A stretch of DNA of 64,000 nt from NCBI RefSeq assembly GCF_025136295.1, contig NZ_CP062788.1, positions 1,960,001 to 2,024,000 of the forward strand, in the 5' to 3' direction. Both the position numbers and the translations under genes were made by a program. The DNA comes from Aestuariispira ectoiniformans (GTDB lineage Bacteria > Pseudomonadota > Alphaproteobacteria > UBA8366 > Aestuariispiraceae). The notes below the pieces were generated by a model. That model saw only the letters and a list, made by a program, of their open reading frames with translations. It was not told the DNA's origin and ran no database searches. Below are positions 56,539-64,000 of this stretch, piece by piece (positions within the stretch are counted from its first letter, which is position 1; each line of letters starts with the position of its first letter).

Positions 56539-56550
56539 CTGAAATTTCAG
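56539..56550. promoter_or_regulatory. Perfect 12-bp palindrome upstream of aldehyde dehydrogenase gene
   Basis: CTGAAATTTCAG is a perfect palindrome 78 bp before the ATG at 56629, in the 139-bp gap after the pipecolate oxidase-like gene. It may be an operator for an unknown regulator. Palindromes of this length can arise by chance, so support is modest. Confidence 0.35.
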
Positions 56551-56628
56551 TCTAATCAAGCCTGGGAAAACGTGGCATGACCGCGTAGTCTGCCGCAGCG
56601 ACAAAAAAGCTGGTTGGGGAGACGAGAC

Positions 56629-58062
56629 ATGAAGCACGACACAACATCCTTCTACATTGATGGTTCCTGGCGGGGCACTAGTGCGTCGCAACAGCGGATC
56701 GACGTTGAAAATCCCGCAACGCAGGAGATCATCGGCCAGGTCGCACAGGCGTCGGAAAGCGATGTGGACCAGGCGGTTGAGGCCGCACACCGGGCTTTTG
56801 AGACCTTCTCGCAAACCAGCCGGGAAGAGCGCCTGGCGTTGTTGGAACATGTGATCGAGGTCTACAAGGCGCGCCAGGATGAAGTGGCGTCGGTCATGTC
56901 GGCGGAAATGGGCGCGTCAATCACGACGGCACGTGAGGCGCAGGCGCCTGCCGGGCTGGGTCATCTGGAAGCAACTTATGAGGCGCTTAAAGCATTTGAC
57001 TTTGAAGCGCCGGTCAACGCATCGAACCGGGTTTTCCGGGAGCCGATCGGCGTTTGTGCCTTCATCACGCCTTGGAACTGGCCGTTGAACCAGATTGCTG
57101 CCAAGGTTGCACCGGCGCTTGCGACGGGCTGTACCTGTGTCCTGAAACCTTCTGAGATGGCTCCCCTGTCGGCGCATCTTTTCGCGGAAATCCTCGATGA
57201 GGCCGGTGTTCCTGCCGGTGTGTTCAATCTTGTGGACGGCGATGGTCCCGGTGTCGGGGCCTATATGGCGCAACATCCGTTGGTGGATATGGTCTCCTTC
57301 ACCGGGTCGACCCGCGCAGGGATTGAGGTTTCCAAACTTGCTGCGCCGACCGTGAAACGGGTGACCCTGGAACTGGGAGGGAAATCCCCCAACATTATTC
57401 TGGACGATGCGGATTTCGAGACTGCGGTTCGTAATGGCACACAGGCCTGCATGTATAACGTCGGCCAGTCCTGCGATGCGCCGACGCGGATGCTGGTCCC
57501 CCATGCGCGGATGGACGAGGCCGTTGAAATCGCGGCGCGTGCGGCGCAGGCACTGGTTACCGGTGATCCCTCCCGCAGTGATGTGGACAATGGCCCCATT
57601 GCCTATGGACGACAGTATGAGAAGGTCGTTTCGCTGATCCGGAAAGGGATCGAGGAAGGGGCGACTTTGGCCTGCGGTGGAGCCGACAAACCGGAAGGCT
57701 GTGAGGCCGGGTATTTCGTGAAGCCGACGGTCTTCGGGCATGTGACGCCGGAGATGACGGTTGCGGTGGAGGAAATCTTCGGGCCTGTGCTGTCCATCAT
57801 CGGTTACGCCGATGAGGAAGAGGCGATCCGGATTGCCAATGATACGCCCTATGGCCTGGGTGCCTATGTCTCGTCTGGAAATCTGGATCGCGCCCGCCGC
57901 GTGGCGCGGCGAATTCGGTCCGGGCAGGTGACGCTCAACTCTGCGGAAGGGGATTATGAAACGCCGTTTGGCGGGTACAAACAGTCCGGCAACGGGCGCG
58001 AGGGCGGTGCTTATGGCCTGGAAGATTTCCTGGAAATCAAAGCTATCGTCGGGTGGAACTGA
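56629..58062 (+). CDS. NAD-dependent aldehyde dehydrogenase
   Basis: This protein of about 477 residues has ITPWNWPLNQIAAKVAP, LELGGKSPNIIL (catalytic Glu) and YNVGQSCDAPTRM (nucleophile Cys). Its substrate is not readable. The ATG at 56629 follows GGGGAG 8 bases upstream; an in-frame ATG at 56614 is less well placed. It is followed by a class II aldolase-like gene on the same strand. Confidence 0.88.
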   Translation: MKHDTTSFYIDGSWRGTSASQQRIDVENPATQEIIGQVAQASESDVDQAVEAAHRAFETFSQTSREERLALLEHVIEVYKARQDEVASVMSAEMGASITTAREAQAPAGLGHLEATYEALKAFDFEAPVNASNRVFREPIGVCAFITPWNWPLNQIAAKVAPALATGCTCVLKPSEMAPLSAHLFAEILDEAGVPAGVFNLVDGDGPGVGAYMAQHPLVDMVSFTGSTRAGIEVSKLAAPTVKRVTLELGGKSPNIILDDADFETAVRNGTQACMYNVGQSCDAPTRMLVPHARMDEAVEIAARAAQALVTGDPSRSDVDNGPIAYGRQYEKVVSLIRKGIEEGATLACGGADKPEGCEAGYFVKPTVFGHVTPEMTVAVEEIFGPVLSIIGYADEEEAIRIANDTPYGLGAYVSSGNLDRARRVARRIRSGQVTLNSAEGDYETPFGGYKQSGNGREGGAYGLEDFLEIKAIVGWN

Positions 58063-58115
58063 GTGACATAATCGCCGCCGTGACGGTGTTATAAAAAAGC
58101 TTGTGGGAGGTGATC

Positions 58116-58883
58116 ATGACCGTTCAGCAAATGAAACCCCATCATCGGTCAAACATGCCCTTCTATGAGGAACGGGTGGACCTGGCCTGTGCTTTCCGCT
58201 GGACAGCGCGTCTGGACATGCATGAGGCGGTGGCGAACCATTTTTCGCTGGCCGTCAACGAGGATGGTACGCAGTTCCTTATGAACCCGAACCAGCGCCA
58301 TTTCTCCCGCATCAAGGCAACCGACCTGCTATTGCTGGATGCCAATGACAAGGATGTCCTGGATCTGCCCGGCGCGCCTGATCCGACGGCCTGGGGGTTG
58401 CATGGTTCTATCCACCGGCATGTGAAACATGCCCGTTGCGTGATGCATATCCATTCAATCTATGCCACGGTTCTGGCCTGTCTTACAGACAGCAACCTGC
58501 CGCCGATCGACCAGAACACAGCGACCTTCTTCAACCGTTATGTGATTGATGAGGGCTTTGGCGGACTGGCCTTCGACGCGGAAGGGGAGCGTTGCGCAGG
58601 CATGCTGTCCGACCCGAAGGTCAAGACCATGATAATGGGCAACCACGGCGTGCTGGTGATTGGGGATTCGGTCGCGGATAGCTTCAACCGGCTCTATTAC
58701 TTTGAGCGGGCGGCGGAGACCTATATCAAGGCACTGCAGACGGGACTGCCTTTACGGATTCTGTCTGATGAAATTGCGGAAAAGACCGCGAGGGAACTGG
58801 AAGAATACCCCGATCAGGCGGATAGTCACTTTAACGATCTGAAGGCAATTCTGGACGCGGAGGACCCCGGCTACAGGGACTAG
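58116..58883 (+). CDS. Class II aldolase/adducin-family protein
   Basis: This protein of about 255 residues has the metal-binding MHIHSIYATVLACL pair and GNHGVLVIGDS, the aldolase class II layout. It is longer than simple aldolases. Substrate unknown. The ATG at 58116 has GGGAGGTGATC before it. Its stop shares a CTAG with the stop of convergent atpG. Confidence 0.82.
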   Translation: MTVQQMKPHHRSNMPFYEERVDLACAFRWTARLDMHEAVANHFSLAVNEDGTQFLMNPNQRHFSRIKATDLLLLDANDKDVLDLPGAPDPTAWGLHGSIHRHVKHARCVMHIHSIYATVLACLTDSNLPPIDQNTATFFNRYVIDEGFGGLAFDAEGERCAGMLSDPKVKTMIMGNHGVLVIGDSVADSFNRLYYFERAAETYIKALQTGLPLRILSDEIAEKTARELEEYPDQADSHFNDLKAILDAEDPGYRD

Positions 58884-59725
58884 GCGGGATTGTCCTTCAT
58901 AATGGCTTCGACGCCGGTCGCCAGTTCCAGCAATTCGGCGGTAATCGCCTCCTGCCGGAGACTGCGTTCCCGGCGCTGAAGCTGTGTTAGCTTGTCTCCG
59001 GCATTGCGGTCGGCTGCCTGCATGACCTGAAGGCGTGCGCCGTTTTCGCTGGCGAGGGATTCCATGATCGCCTGGGTAATCTCGCCAAACAGATATTCCT
59101 CCGTCAACTGGCCGAGCAGATGCAGCGCATCCAGATGATGCAGGGGCGGCGAGGCGTCGCCCCGGCCCCGCAGAAGATCAGGATCAATTGGCAGGATCTG
59201 CTTTGCAACCACATCGTAACGCGCGCCCTTGTCATAGCGGGCGAAGATGATTTCCACCTCTACATGGTGGGCAAGTTTTTCAGTGATCTGCCGGGCCAGG
59301 TTGATCACGCCTCCAACGTGGGTTGCCATGGGATGGGACCAGGAGGGGGTCAGTTGATGTTCCTGCGCCAGTAATAGTCCGCGCTGCCCTATGATGCCGA
59401 GTTGCCTGTTGGCATCCAGACGGGACAGGGCCTTTTCAAGCAGACGGTCGTTGAAGGCACCGGTAAAGCCGTGGTCGGAACATACGACAATGACCAGTCC
59501 CGAGGAACCTGCGCCGGAAACAGGCGATGAGCCGGCGCTGTCGGGCAGCAGCCGCGCCCCATCGGCCAAGGCGGTCTCTACCGATGCGACATACTCACGA
59601 ATGCCTTTCAGAGCCTTTTGCGCCTCCTGGACATGGGCGGCGGCCATCCCGCGCATGGCACGAAACAGGTCCCGCAGATCATGCAGGTTTTCCCGCCGGG
59701 CCTTGATCCGGGATAACTGTTCCAT
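58880..59725 (-). CDS. atpG: N-type ATPase gamma subunit
   Basis: This protein of about 281 residues is the gamma shaft: N-terminal coiled coil (MEQLSRIKARRENLHDLRDLFRAMRGMA), a central domain with VVCSDHGFTGAFNDRL, and a C-terminal helix. The N-terminal helix differs from ordinary F-type gamma, as in N-type enzymes. The ATG at 59725 has a near-perfect AGGAGGG. It is the last gene of the operon and overlaps the stop of the convergent aldolase gene. Confidence 0.9.
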   Translation of the reverse strand: MEQLSRIKARRENLHDLRDLFRAMRGMAAAHVQEAQKALKGIREYVASVETALADGARLLPDSAGSSPVSGAGSSGLVIVVCSDHGFTGAFNDRLLEKALSRLDANRQLGIIGQRGLLLAQEHQLTPSWSHPMATHVGGVINLARQITEKLAHHVEVEIIFARYDKGARYDVVAKQILPIDPDLLRGRGDASPPLHHLDALHLLGQLTEEYLFGEITQAIMESLASENGARLQVMQAADRNAGDKLTQLQRRERSLRQEAITAELLELATGVEAIMKDNPA

Positions 59726-59726
59726 A

Positions 59727-61271
59727 TCAGCCCTCCTGACCCCGGGCTGCGTCTGTGACCTCTTCCAGTAACAGATCCAGCGCGGACAGAAGGTCCGTCC
59801 GGTCCTGCTCACTTAACGCGCCGGATCGGTTCAGTCTGGATGCAATCCCCGCGCAATTCCGGTCAAGGTGATCGGCCAGCCGCTTCTTGATTTCTTCCAC
59901 CTGTACCAACGGGACATCGTCGAGCTTGCCCGTCTTGATCAGCAGCAGCAGGGCAATTTGATGGATCAGCGACCGTGGGGCGAATTCCGGCTGCACAAGA
60001 ATGGCGCGGATGCGCCGTCCGTGTTCAATGGTCCGTTTCGTCCGCTCATCGGCCATGGGACCAAATCGGGTGAAGACTTCCAGTTCCAGGAATTGCGCAT
60101 AGTCCAGGCGCAGTTGCCCGGCCAGTTCCCGGATGGCGGGGAATTGCGTGTGGCCGCCAACGCGGGAGACGCTCAATCCCACATTGACGGCGGGCTTGAG
60201 ACCTTCGTAGAACAGCTTGGGTTCCAGATAAATCTGGCCATCGGTGATTGAAATCAGGTTGGTCGGGATATAGCGGCTGAGGTCACCGTCCTGGGTTTCC
60301 GCAATGGGCAGGGCGGTCAGCGAGCCGCCGCCCAGTTCCGGTGACAACTTCGCCGCCCGTTCCAGAAGACGCGCATGAATGTAGAAGATATCACCGGGGT
60401 ATGCCTCTCGACCCGGTGGTTTGCGCAACAGCAGGGAAAGCTGGCGATAGAGGATCGCATGTTTGGTCAGATCGTCGACAATGAGCAATACATCCCGGCC
60501 CCGATCCCGGAAATATTCGGCCATGCTGCAGGCGGCATAGGGGGTAACCCATTGGGCACCAGGTGGGGCGTCTGCCTCGCTCACCACGAAAATACAGCGC
60601 TCCGGCGCGCCGAATGTGCGAACCGCCTCAATCACCTGACTGACGGCGGAGGCTCTCTGGCCCACGGCGGCATAGACACAAATCACATCCGTGTCTTTCT
60701 GGTTGATCATCACGTCGACTGCCAGGGCAGTCTTGCCGGTCTTTCGGTCACCGATCAGTAATTCCCGTTGACCCCGGCCAATCGGGATCATGGCGTCGAC
60801 GACCGTAACACCGGTCATCAGGGGGGATGTCACCAGATCGCGGTCAACAATCCCCGGTGCCGGACGTTCGATGGGAGTGGTGAGGTCTGCCGTGATTGCA
60901 GGGCCGCCATCGATGGGCTGTCCTACGGCGTTGACCACCCGGCCCAACAGGGCCTCGCCGACAGGAACCTCAATGATGGTTCCGGTGCCGAATACGCGGG
61001 TCCCGGCGCGAAGGCCGTCGCTTGCGCCCAGCATCACGCAACCGGTGCTGTTTTCGTCAACGCGGAAGGCCAGTCCCAGCGTGCCGTCCTCGAAACGGAG
61101 CAATTCGTCCTGGCGCGTCCAGGGCAGGCCGGTCACTTCTGCAACACCATCACCGATATGGGCGATGCTGCCGATATGGTCGACACGCGCCCGGGCCTGG
61201 AACCCGGACAGGCGATCGCGTGCCTGGGCCGTCCAGTCTTTCAGGCCATAGTCATCCGGCGTTTTGGTCAC
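59727..61271 (-). CDS. atpA: N-type ATPase alpha subunit
   Basis: This 514-residue protein has the nucleotide-binding loop GDRKTGKTALAVDVMINQ and the alpha blocks AYAACSMAEYFRDRG and LSVSRVGGHTQF, so it is the alpha (non-catalytic) subunit. It precedes atpG, the order of N-type operons. The ATG at 61271 overlaps the atpF end by 20 bases. Confidence 0.94.
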   Translation of the reverse strand: MTKTPDDYGLKDWTAQARDRLSGFQARARVDHIGSIAHIGDGVAEVTGLPWTRQDELLRFEDGTLGLAFRVDENSTGCVMLGASDGLRAGTRVFGTGTIIEVPVGEALLGRVVNAVGQPIDGGPAITADLTTPIERPAPGIVDRDLVTSPLMTGVTVVDAMIPIGRGQRELLIGDRKTGKTALAVDVMINQKDTDVICVYAAVGQRASAVSQVIEAVRTFGAPERCIFVVSEADAPPGAQWVTPYAACSMAEYFRDRGRDVLLIVDDLTKHAILYRQLSLLLRKPPGREAYPGDIFYIHARLLERAAKLSPELGGGSLTALPIAETQDGDLSRYIPTNLISITDGQIYLEPKLFYEGLKPAVNVGLSVSRVGGHTQFPAIRELAGQLRLDYAQFLELEVFTRFGPMADERTKRTIEHGRRIRAILVQPEFAPRSLIHQIALLLLIKTGKLDDVPLVQVEEIKKRLADHLDRNCAGIASRLNRSGALSEQDRTDLLSALDLLLEEVTDAARGQEG

Positions 61272-62007
61272 GCAAGCGGTCCTCTATCTGTCTCAACTGG
61301 TCCAACCAGGTGAAGCGAATGGTCGTGTTGGGCAGGCGCAGTTCTGCCCCGCCCAATATCCCGGAATCTGTACTGAATTCAGTGATGCCATCGACCGGGA
61401 GGCGGGTTCCCAGAACTTTCAACCAGTGTTGCTGTTCTTCCGCGGTTAGCTGATTGGCGGTCACGATGTGCAGTCGTGCGCCGTCAGTCGACAAGTCCTG
61501 CTGGAGCTTTTCCTGTGCGGCGGGGGCCATATCGGTGATGGCCTTGTCGAGATATTGCAACGCGACCTGGTTTATTGACTGGCCGTCGGTCTGCGCCAGA
61601 AGCTGTGCGGCGATCTCCACCGCGAGCCTGCCGGCTTCATCCCGGATTTTATTACTGGCGGCCCTGTGATCCTCGGCAATGTCGGCCTGTGCCTTGCCGA
61701 TTATTGCATTCGCCTCCTGCTGTGCCTCGTCCAACAGCTTTTGCCGTTCGGCTTCCATGTCACGGCGGGTCTGGGCGAGCAGGCGATCACGCTCTTCCCG
61801 CAGGGCGGTTCTGTCTTCCTTGTAGCGCCGCTCGCTTTCGACAGCCTTTTGTTTGGCCGCGTCCGCCTCGGCAAAGGCCTGTTCCGCCAACTGCTTGCGC
61901 TTGGCGACGATCTCGCGCACCGGTCGGTACAGGAAGCGGTGCAGCAACCAGACAAGGATTAGAAAATTAATCGCCTGCAGGGCAAGCGTCCACCAGTCGA
62001 TCTGCAT
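61252..62007 (-). CDS. atpF: N-type ATPase b subunit with C-terminal delta-like extension
   Basis: This 251-residue protein has an N-terminal membrane helix (LALQAINFLILVWLLHRFLY) and a long coiled-coil stalk. The last 70 residues (GGAELRLPNTTIRFTWLDQLRQIEDRL and preceding) resemble the C-terminal part of delta. N-type operons lack a separate delta gene and this region may take its place. It lies between atpE and atpA. Confidence 0.88.
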   Translation of the reverse strand: MQIDWWTLALQAINFLILVWLLHRFLYRPVREIVAKRKQLAEQAFAEADAAKQKAVESERRYKEDRTALREERDRLLAQTRRDMEAERQKLLDEAQQEANAIIGKAQADIAEDHRAASNKIRDEAGRLAVEIAAQLLAQTDGQSINQVALQYLDKAITDMAPAAQEKLQQDLSTDGARLHIVTANQLTAEEQQHWLKVLGTRLPVDGITEFSTDSGILGGAELRLPNTTIRFTWLDQLRQIEDRLRDQNAG

Positions 62008-62010
62008 GGG

Positions 62011-62253
62011 CTATCCGGTGAAGGGGTTCGCGTAAAGCAGCAGCAGGGCAATGACCAGGCAGTAGATCGCCATGGTCTCGATCATCGCCAGGCCAACGAA
62101 TAGGGTGCGTGACAGGGTGCCTGCCGATTCCGGCTGGCGCGCAATCGCCTCCATGGCGGCAGCAATGGCCCGGCCCTCGGCAAGTGCGGGACCAATTGCG
62201 CCAAAGGAGACGGCGACCATCGCGCCGATGATGCTCCACATTTCAACAGTCAT
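62011..62253 (-). CDS. atpE: N-type ATPase c subunit (rotor)
   Basis: This 80-residue hairpin has two membrane helices joined by a polar loop (RQPES). Glu59-Thr60 in GLAMIETMAIY is the ion-binding carboxylate, and a second Glu26 sits in the first helix (GPALAEGRA). N-type c subunits are of this kind. Na+ or H+ use cannot be settled from sequence. Confidence 0.93.
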   Translation of the reverse strand: MTVEMWSIIGAMVAVSFGAIGPALAEGRAIAAAMEAIARQPESAGTLSRTLFVGLAMIETMAIYCLVIALLLLYANPFTG

Positions 62254-62262
62254 GGTAAATCC

Positions 62263-62934
62263 TCATATCGCTTCCTCTTTGCTGACGGCCGCGCCGATGA
62301 AGACGGCGGCGAGAACGGTGAAAATATAGGCCTGGATGATCCCGATCAGGATGCCCAACAAAAGGAAGGGGATCGGCAGGAAAAGCCCGGCCAGGAACAC
62401 CACGATGGCAATCATGAATTCATGGCTCATCATGTTGCCGAACAACCGGATCATCAGGGAAAAGGTGCGGGTTACTTCCGACAGGATATTCAATGGCAAC
62501 AAGATCGGGTTGGGTTTGATATAGCGGCCCAGATAAGGCAGAAACCCACGAGATCGGATGCCGAAAAAATGGACGGACAGAAAGACGATTGCGGCCAATG
62601 CTGCCGGGGTTTCCAGATGGCCGGTTGGCGGTTTGGTGCCGGGCAAAACAGCCGACAGATTGGCAAAGACCAGGAACAGGAAAAGGGTTCCCAGCAGGGG
62701 CAGGTAGGGAGACGGGTCGCGGCGGATGATCTCGCCGACCTGTTTCGACTGGGTCGTTGCAACGATTTCAAGGACGGTCTGTAACGGCCCGGCATTAATC
62801 TTCGGGCGGCGCAGCCCGATCCAGCAGATTATCGTCAGCACGGCCATGATCGCCCACGTGGTGAGGACGGCGCGGCTGATCGGGACCGGTCCCACCTGAA
62901 AAATGATGTCTATGCTGAGCGGATTTTTTTCCAT
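62263..62934 (-). CDS. atpB: N-type ATPase a subunit
   Basis: This protein of about 223 residues has five or six membrane helices. The essential Arg is in EVTRTFSLMIRLFGNMMSHEF. The ATG at 62934 overlaps the atpR stop by 1 base; an upstream in-frame Met at 62955 is less likely. It forms the stator channel facing the c ring. Confidence 0.9.
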   Translation of the reverse strand: MEKNPLSIDIIFQVGPVPISRAVLTTWAIMAVLTIICWIGLRRPKINAGPLQTVLEIVATTQSKQVGEIIRRDPSPYLPLLGTLFLFLVFANLSAVLPGTKPPTGHLETPAALAAIVFLSVHFFGIRSRGFLPYLGRYIKPNPILLPLNILSEVTRTFSLMIRLFGNMMSHEFMIAIVVFLAGLFLPIPFLLLGILIGIIQAYIFTVLAAVFIGAAVSKEEAI

Positions 62935-63209
62935 CAGGCCTGTACCTTCACCCAATGAGTGACCGCGTAACGTCCCGCGAGAAAGCCGATCAGGGCCGCA
63001 AGCAAAGGTAATGCACCTTGCATGGCAATGCCTAGAAATGTCCCCACTGCCAGCGCCAGACGGCCAAAGTGAAGCAGGATCGCGATAGCGGGCCGGTCGC
63101 CGGAGACATGCATCTGCACGACCCGATAGAGGACGGAGAAATAGACCAGACCGGCGACAAGACCGGCCAGGGCATAGATGATGAATTCCGCGATCTGTTC
63201 CATGCTCAT
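62934..63209 (-). CDS. atpR: AtpR, N-type ATPase-specific membrane protein
   Basis: This 91-residue protein has three hydrophobic helices and a conserved Arg-Leu-Ala (FGRLALAVGTFLG). It is diagnostic of N-type operons, where its role may be rotor assembly. It overlaps atpQ and atpB by a few bases. Confidence 0.88.
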   Translation of the reverse strand: MSMEQIAEFIIYALAGLVAGLVYFSVLYRVVQMHVSGDRPAIAILLHFGRLALAVGTFLGIAMQGALPLLAALIGFLAGRYAVTHWVKVQA

Positions 63210-63496
63210 GCCTTGTTGATCCTTTTCCAGACGAGATAGGCCCCGACGGTCACCCCCAGGAAAATCAGCGCCCCGCTGAAAAAAATGCCGGTTTCAAATG
63301 TCCGGTCGAGCCAGCGCCCGGCGGCCACACCCAAAAGGGTGGGTACGACGATCAACCATCCGAACGACCCGATCATCGACAGGTTGGCCCACAGAGACCG
63401 CTCACCTTCCTTGTGCCAGGTCTCACGGCGCTTGCGGCGTAGTTGAACGGCGCGCTGCATCTCGTCCTTGTCGTGGTTGGGGGGTGGTCGTGTCAT
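63206..63496 (-). CDS. atpQ: AtpQ, N-type ATPase-associated AtpZ/AtpI-like protein
   Basis: This protein of about 96 residues has a charged N-terminus and two membrane helices (LSMIGSFGWLIVVPTLLGVAAG and GIFFSGALIFLGVTVGAYLV). The layout is that of the AtpI/AtpZ family and the gene order is that of N-type operons. The ATG at 63496 overlaps the atpC stop. Confidence 0.87.
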   Translation of the reverse strand: MTRPPPNHDKDEMQRAVQLRRKRRETWHKEGERSLWANLSMIGSFGWLIVVPTLLGVAAGRWLDRTFETGIFFSGALIFLGVTVGAYLVWKRINKA

Positions 63497-63951
63497 TGTT
63501 CCGCCTCTCCCGCTGTTTCCCAATACATGGGCGGACGGGGTTGCGGTACGGCCTGGCTGCGCGAGGTCAGGTAGCGCTGCAACTGCCGGATTGTTGCAAG
63601 ATGCAGGCGGGTGGCGGAGGTGCGCGCCTCGTCTTCGGCGGCTACTTCTTCCCGGAAGCGTTCCAACACGGCCTTGCCCAGGCGCTTGAGACTTTCCTCG
63701 CCAACGGCATCGCGGGTGGCAACCTTTACCAGATTGCCGTCGTGGATGCTCAAAATCCCTCGCCGTACCGCGATATGGTGGTCCTGTCCGTGGCTGTCCT
63801 GCCAGGTAATGACCGAGACTGTCAGGGTTGTGAGGAAATCTGCATGGCCTGGTAATATGCCGAAAGCACCGGAAGTGTCCTCCGCCCGGATATGACAGGC
63901 GTCGTCGGTGTCCACAATTACGTCCAGGGGCGTTGAGACCAGCAACCTCAT
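63493..63951 (-). CDS. atpC: N-type ATPase epsilon subunit
   Basis: This 152-residue protein has the epsilon beta-sandwich (LVSTPLDVIVDTDDACHIRAED, GAFGILPGHADFLTTL) and a C-terminal helical part. A Pro-rich tail (SQAVPQPRPPMYWETAG) is an extension. The start lies next to the atpD stop. Confidence 0.9.
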   Translation of the reverse strand: MRLLVSTPLDVIVDTDDACHIRAEDTSGAFGILPGHADFLTTLTVSVITWQDSHGQDHHIAVRRGILSIHDGNLVKVATRDAVGEESLKRLGKAVLERFREEVAAEDEARTSATRLHLATIRQLQRYLTSRSQAVPQPRPPMYWETAGEAEQ

Positions 63952-64000
63952 GTCTCCGCCTCCTTCTGCCGGGCGTCGTCCAGTGTTCCGATCATATAAA
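63948..64000 (-). CDS. atpD: N-type ATPase beta subunit, C-terminal codons only
   Basis: The last 16 codons (ending YMIGTLDDARQKEAET) read on the minus strand up to a stop at 63948-63950. They fit the C-terminal end of an ATPase beta subunit. The stop overlaps the epsilon start. The rest lies past the right edge of the window. Confidence 0.85.
   Translation of the reverse strand, partial: YMIGTLDDARQKEAET

Overview
The window (about 58 % GC by eye) reads as chromosome of an alphaproteobacterium, probably a marine or soil Rhodospirillales-like organism. The rRNA order 23S-5S-tRNA-fMet, the initiator tRNA sequence, the nos cluster and the amino acid and betaine-type catabolic genes support the class. 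Genus cannot be read from the sequence. No insertion sequence, integrase, CRISPR array or prophage was found, and gene density is high (no gene-free stretch over about 300 bp).

Layout. (1) 1-1480: 3' part of a 23S rRNA, 5S rRNA, tRNA-fMet and a terminator. (2) 1700-13750 (minus): a five-gene operon for a large repetitive DUF4347 surface protein, a TolC-like outer-membrane lipoprotein, a small HlyD adaptor, a GAF-like/HlyD adaptor and an M50 metalloprotease/HlyD fusion. No ABC transporter is present, so this looks like a poorly described export or processing system and is the most interesting part of the window. (3) 14020-16203 (plus): three tandem secreted tail-collar (MdpB-like) proteins. 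(4) 16259-26960: an NsrR-like regulator and a ferritin-like protein, then the full nitrous oxide reductase operon nosRZDFYLX with an FNR/NNR-type box in front. (5) 27050-34653: a glycerol-3-phosphate/glycerophosphodiester module: ugpBAEC-glpR-like operon, a divergent GpdQ-like phosphodiesterase, and a GlpD-like dehydrogenase. (6) 34710-37451: TetR regulator and an N-methylproline demethylase-like flavoenzyme.

(7) 37555-44990: LysR regulator and a five-gene oxidative operon of unknown substrate (two enolase-superfamily enzymes, a 3-hydroxyisobutyrate dehydrogenase-like enzyme, a GMC oxidoreductase, an aldehyde dehydrogenase). (8) 45070-47585: mmsA with a divergent LysR regulator and a perfect palindrome between them. 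(9) 47620-56489: a nearly complete pipecolate/lysine lower pathway. FAD pipecolate oxidase-like and piperideine-6-carboxylate dehydrogenase-like genes run rightwards; two overlapping LysR genes, HglS, a D-2-hydroxyglutarate dehydrogenase-like enzyme and an aminotransferase run leftwards. Together they would take pipecolate through 2-aminoadipate and 2-oxoadipate to 2-oxoglutarate. (10) 56629-58883: an aldehyde dehydrogenase and a class II aldolase-like protein. (11) 58880-64000 (minus): an N-type rotary ATPase operon atpDCQRBEFAG, with only the last codons of atpD inside the window.

Overall the genes describe a metabolically versatile heterotroph that can respire N2O, import and oxidise phosphodiesters and amino acid-derived acids, and display a large secreted protein. 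Function calls rest on motifs and remembered family resemblance, not on database searches.
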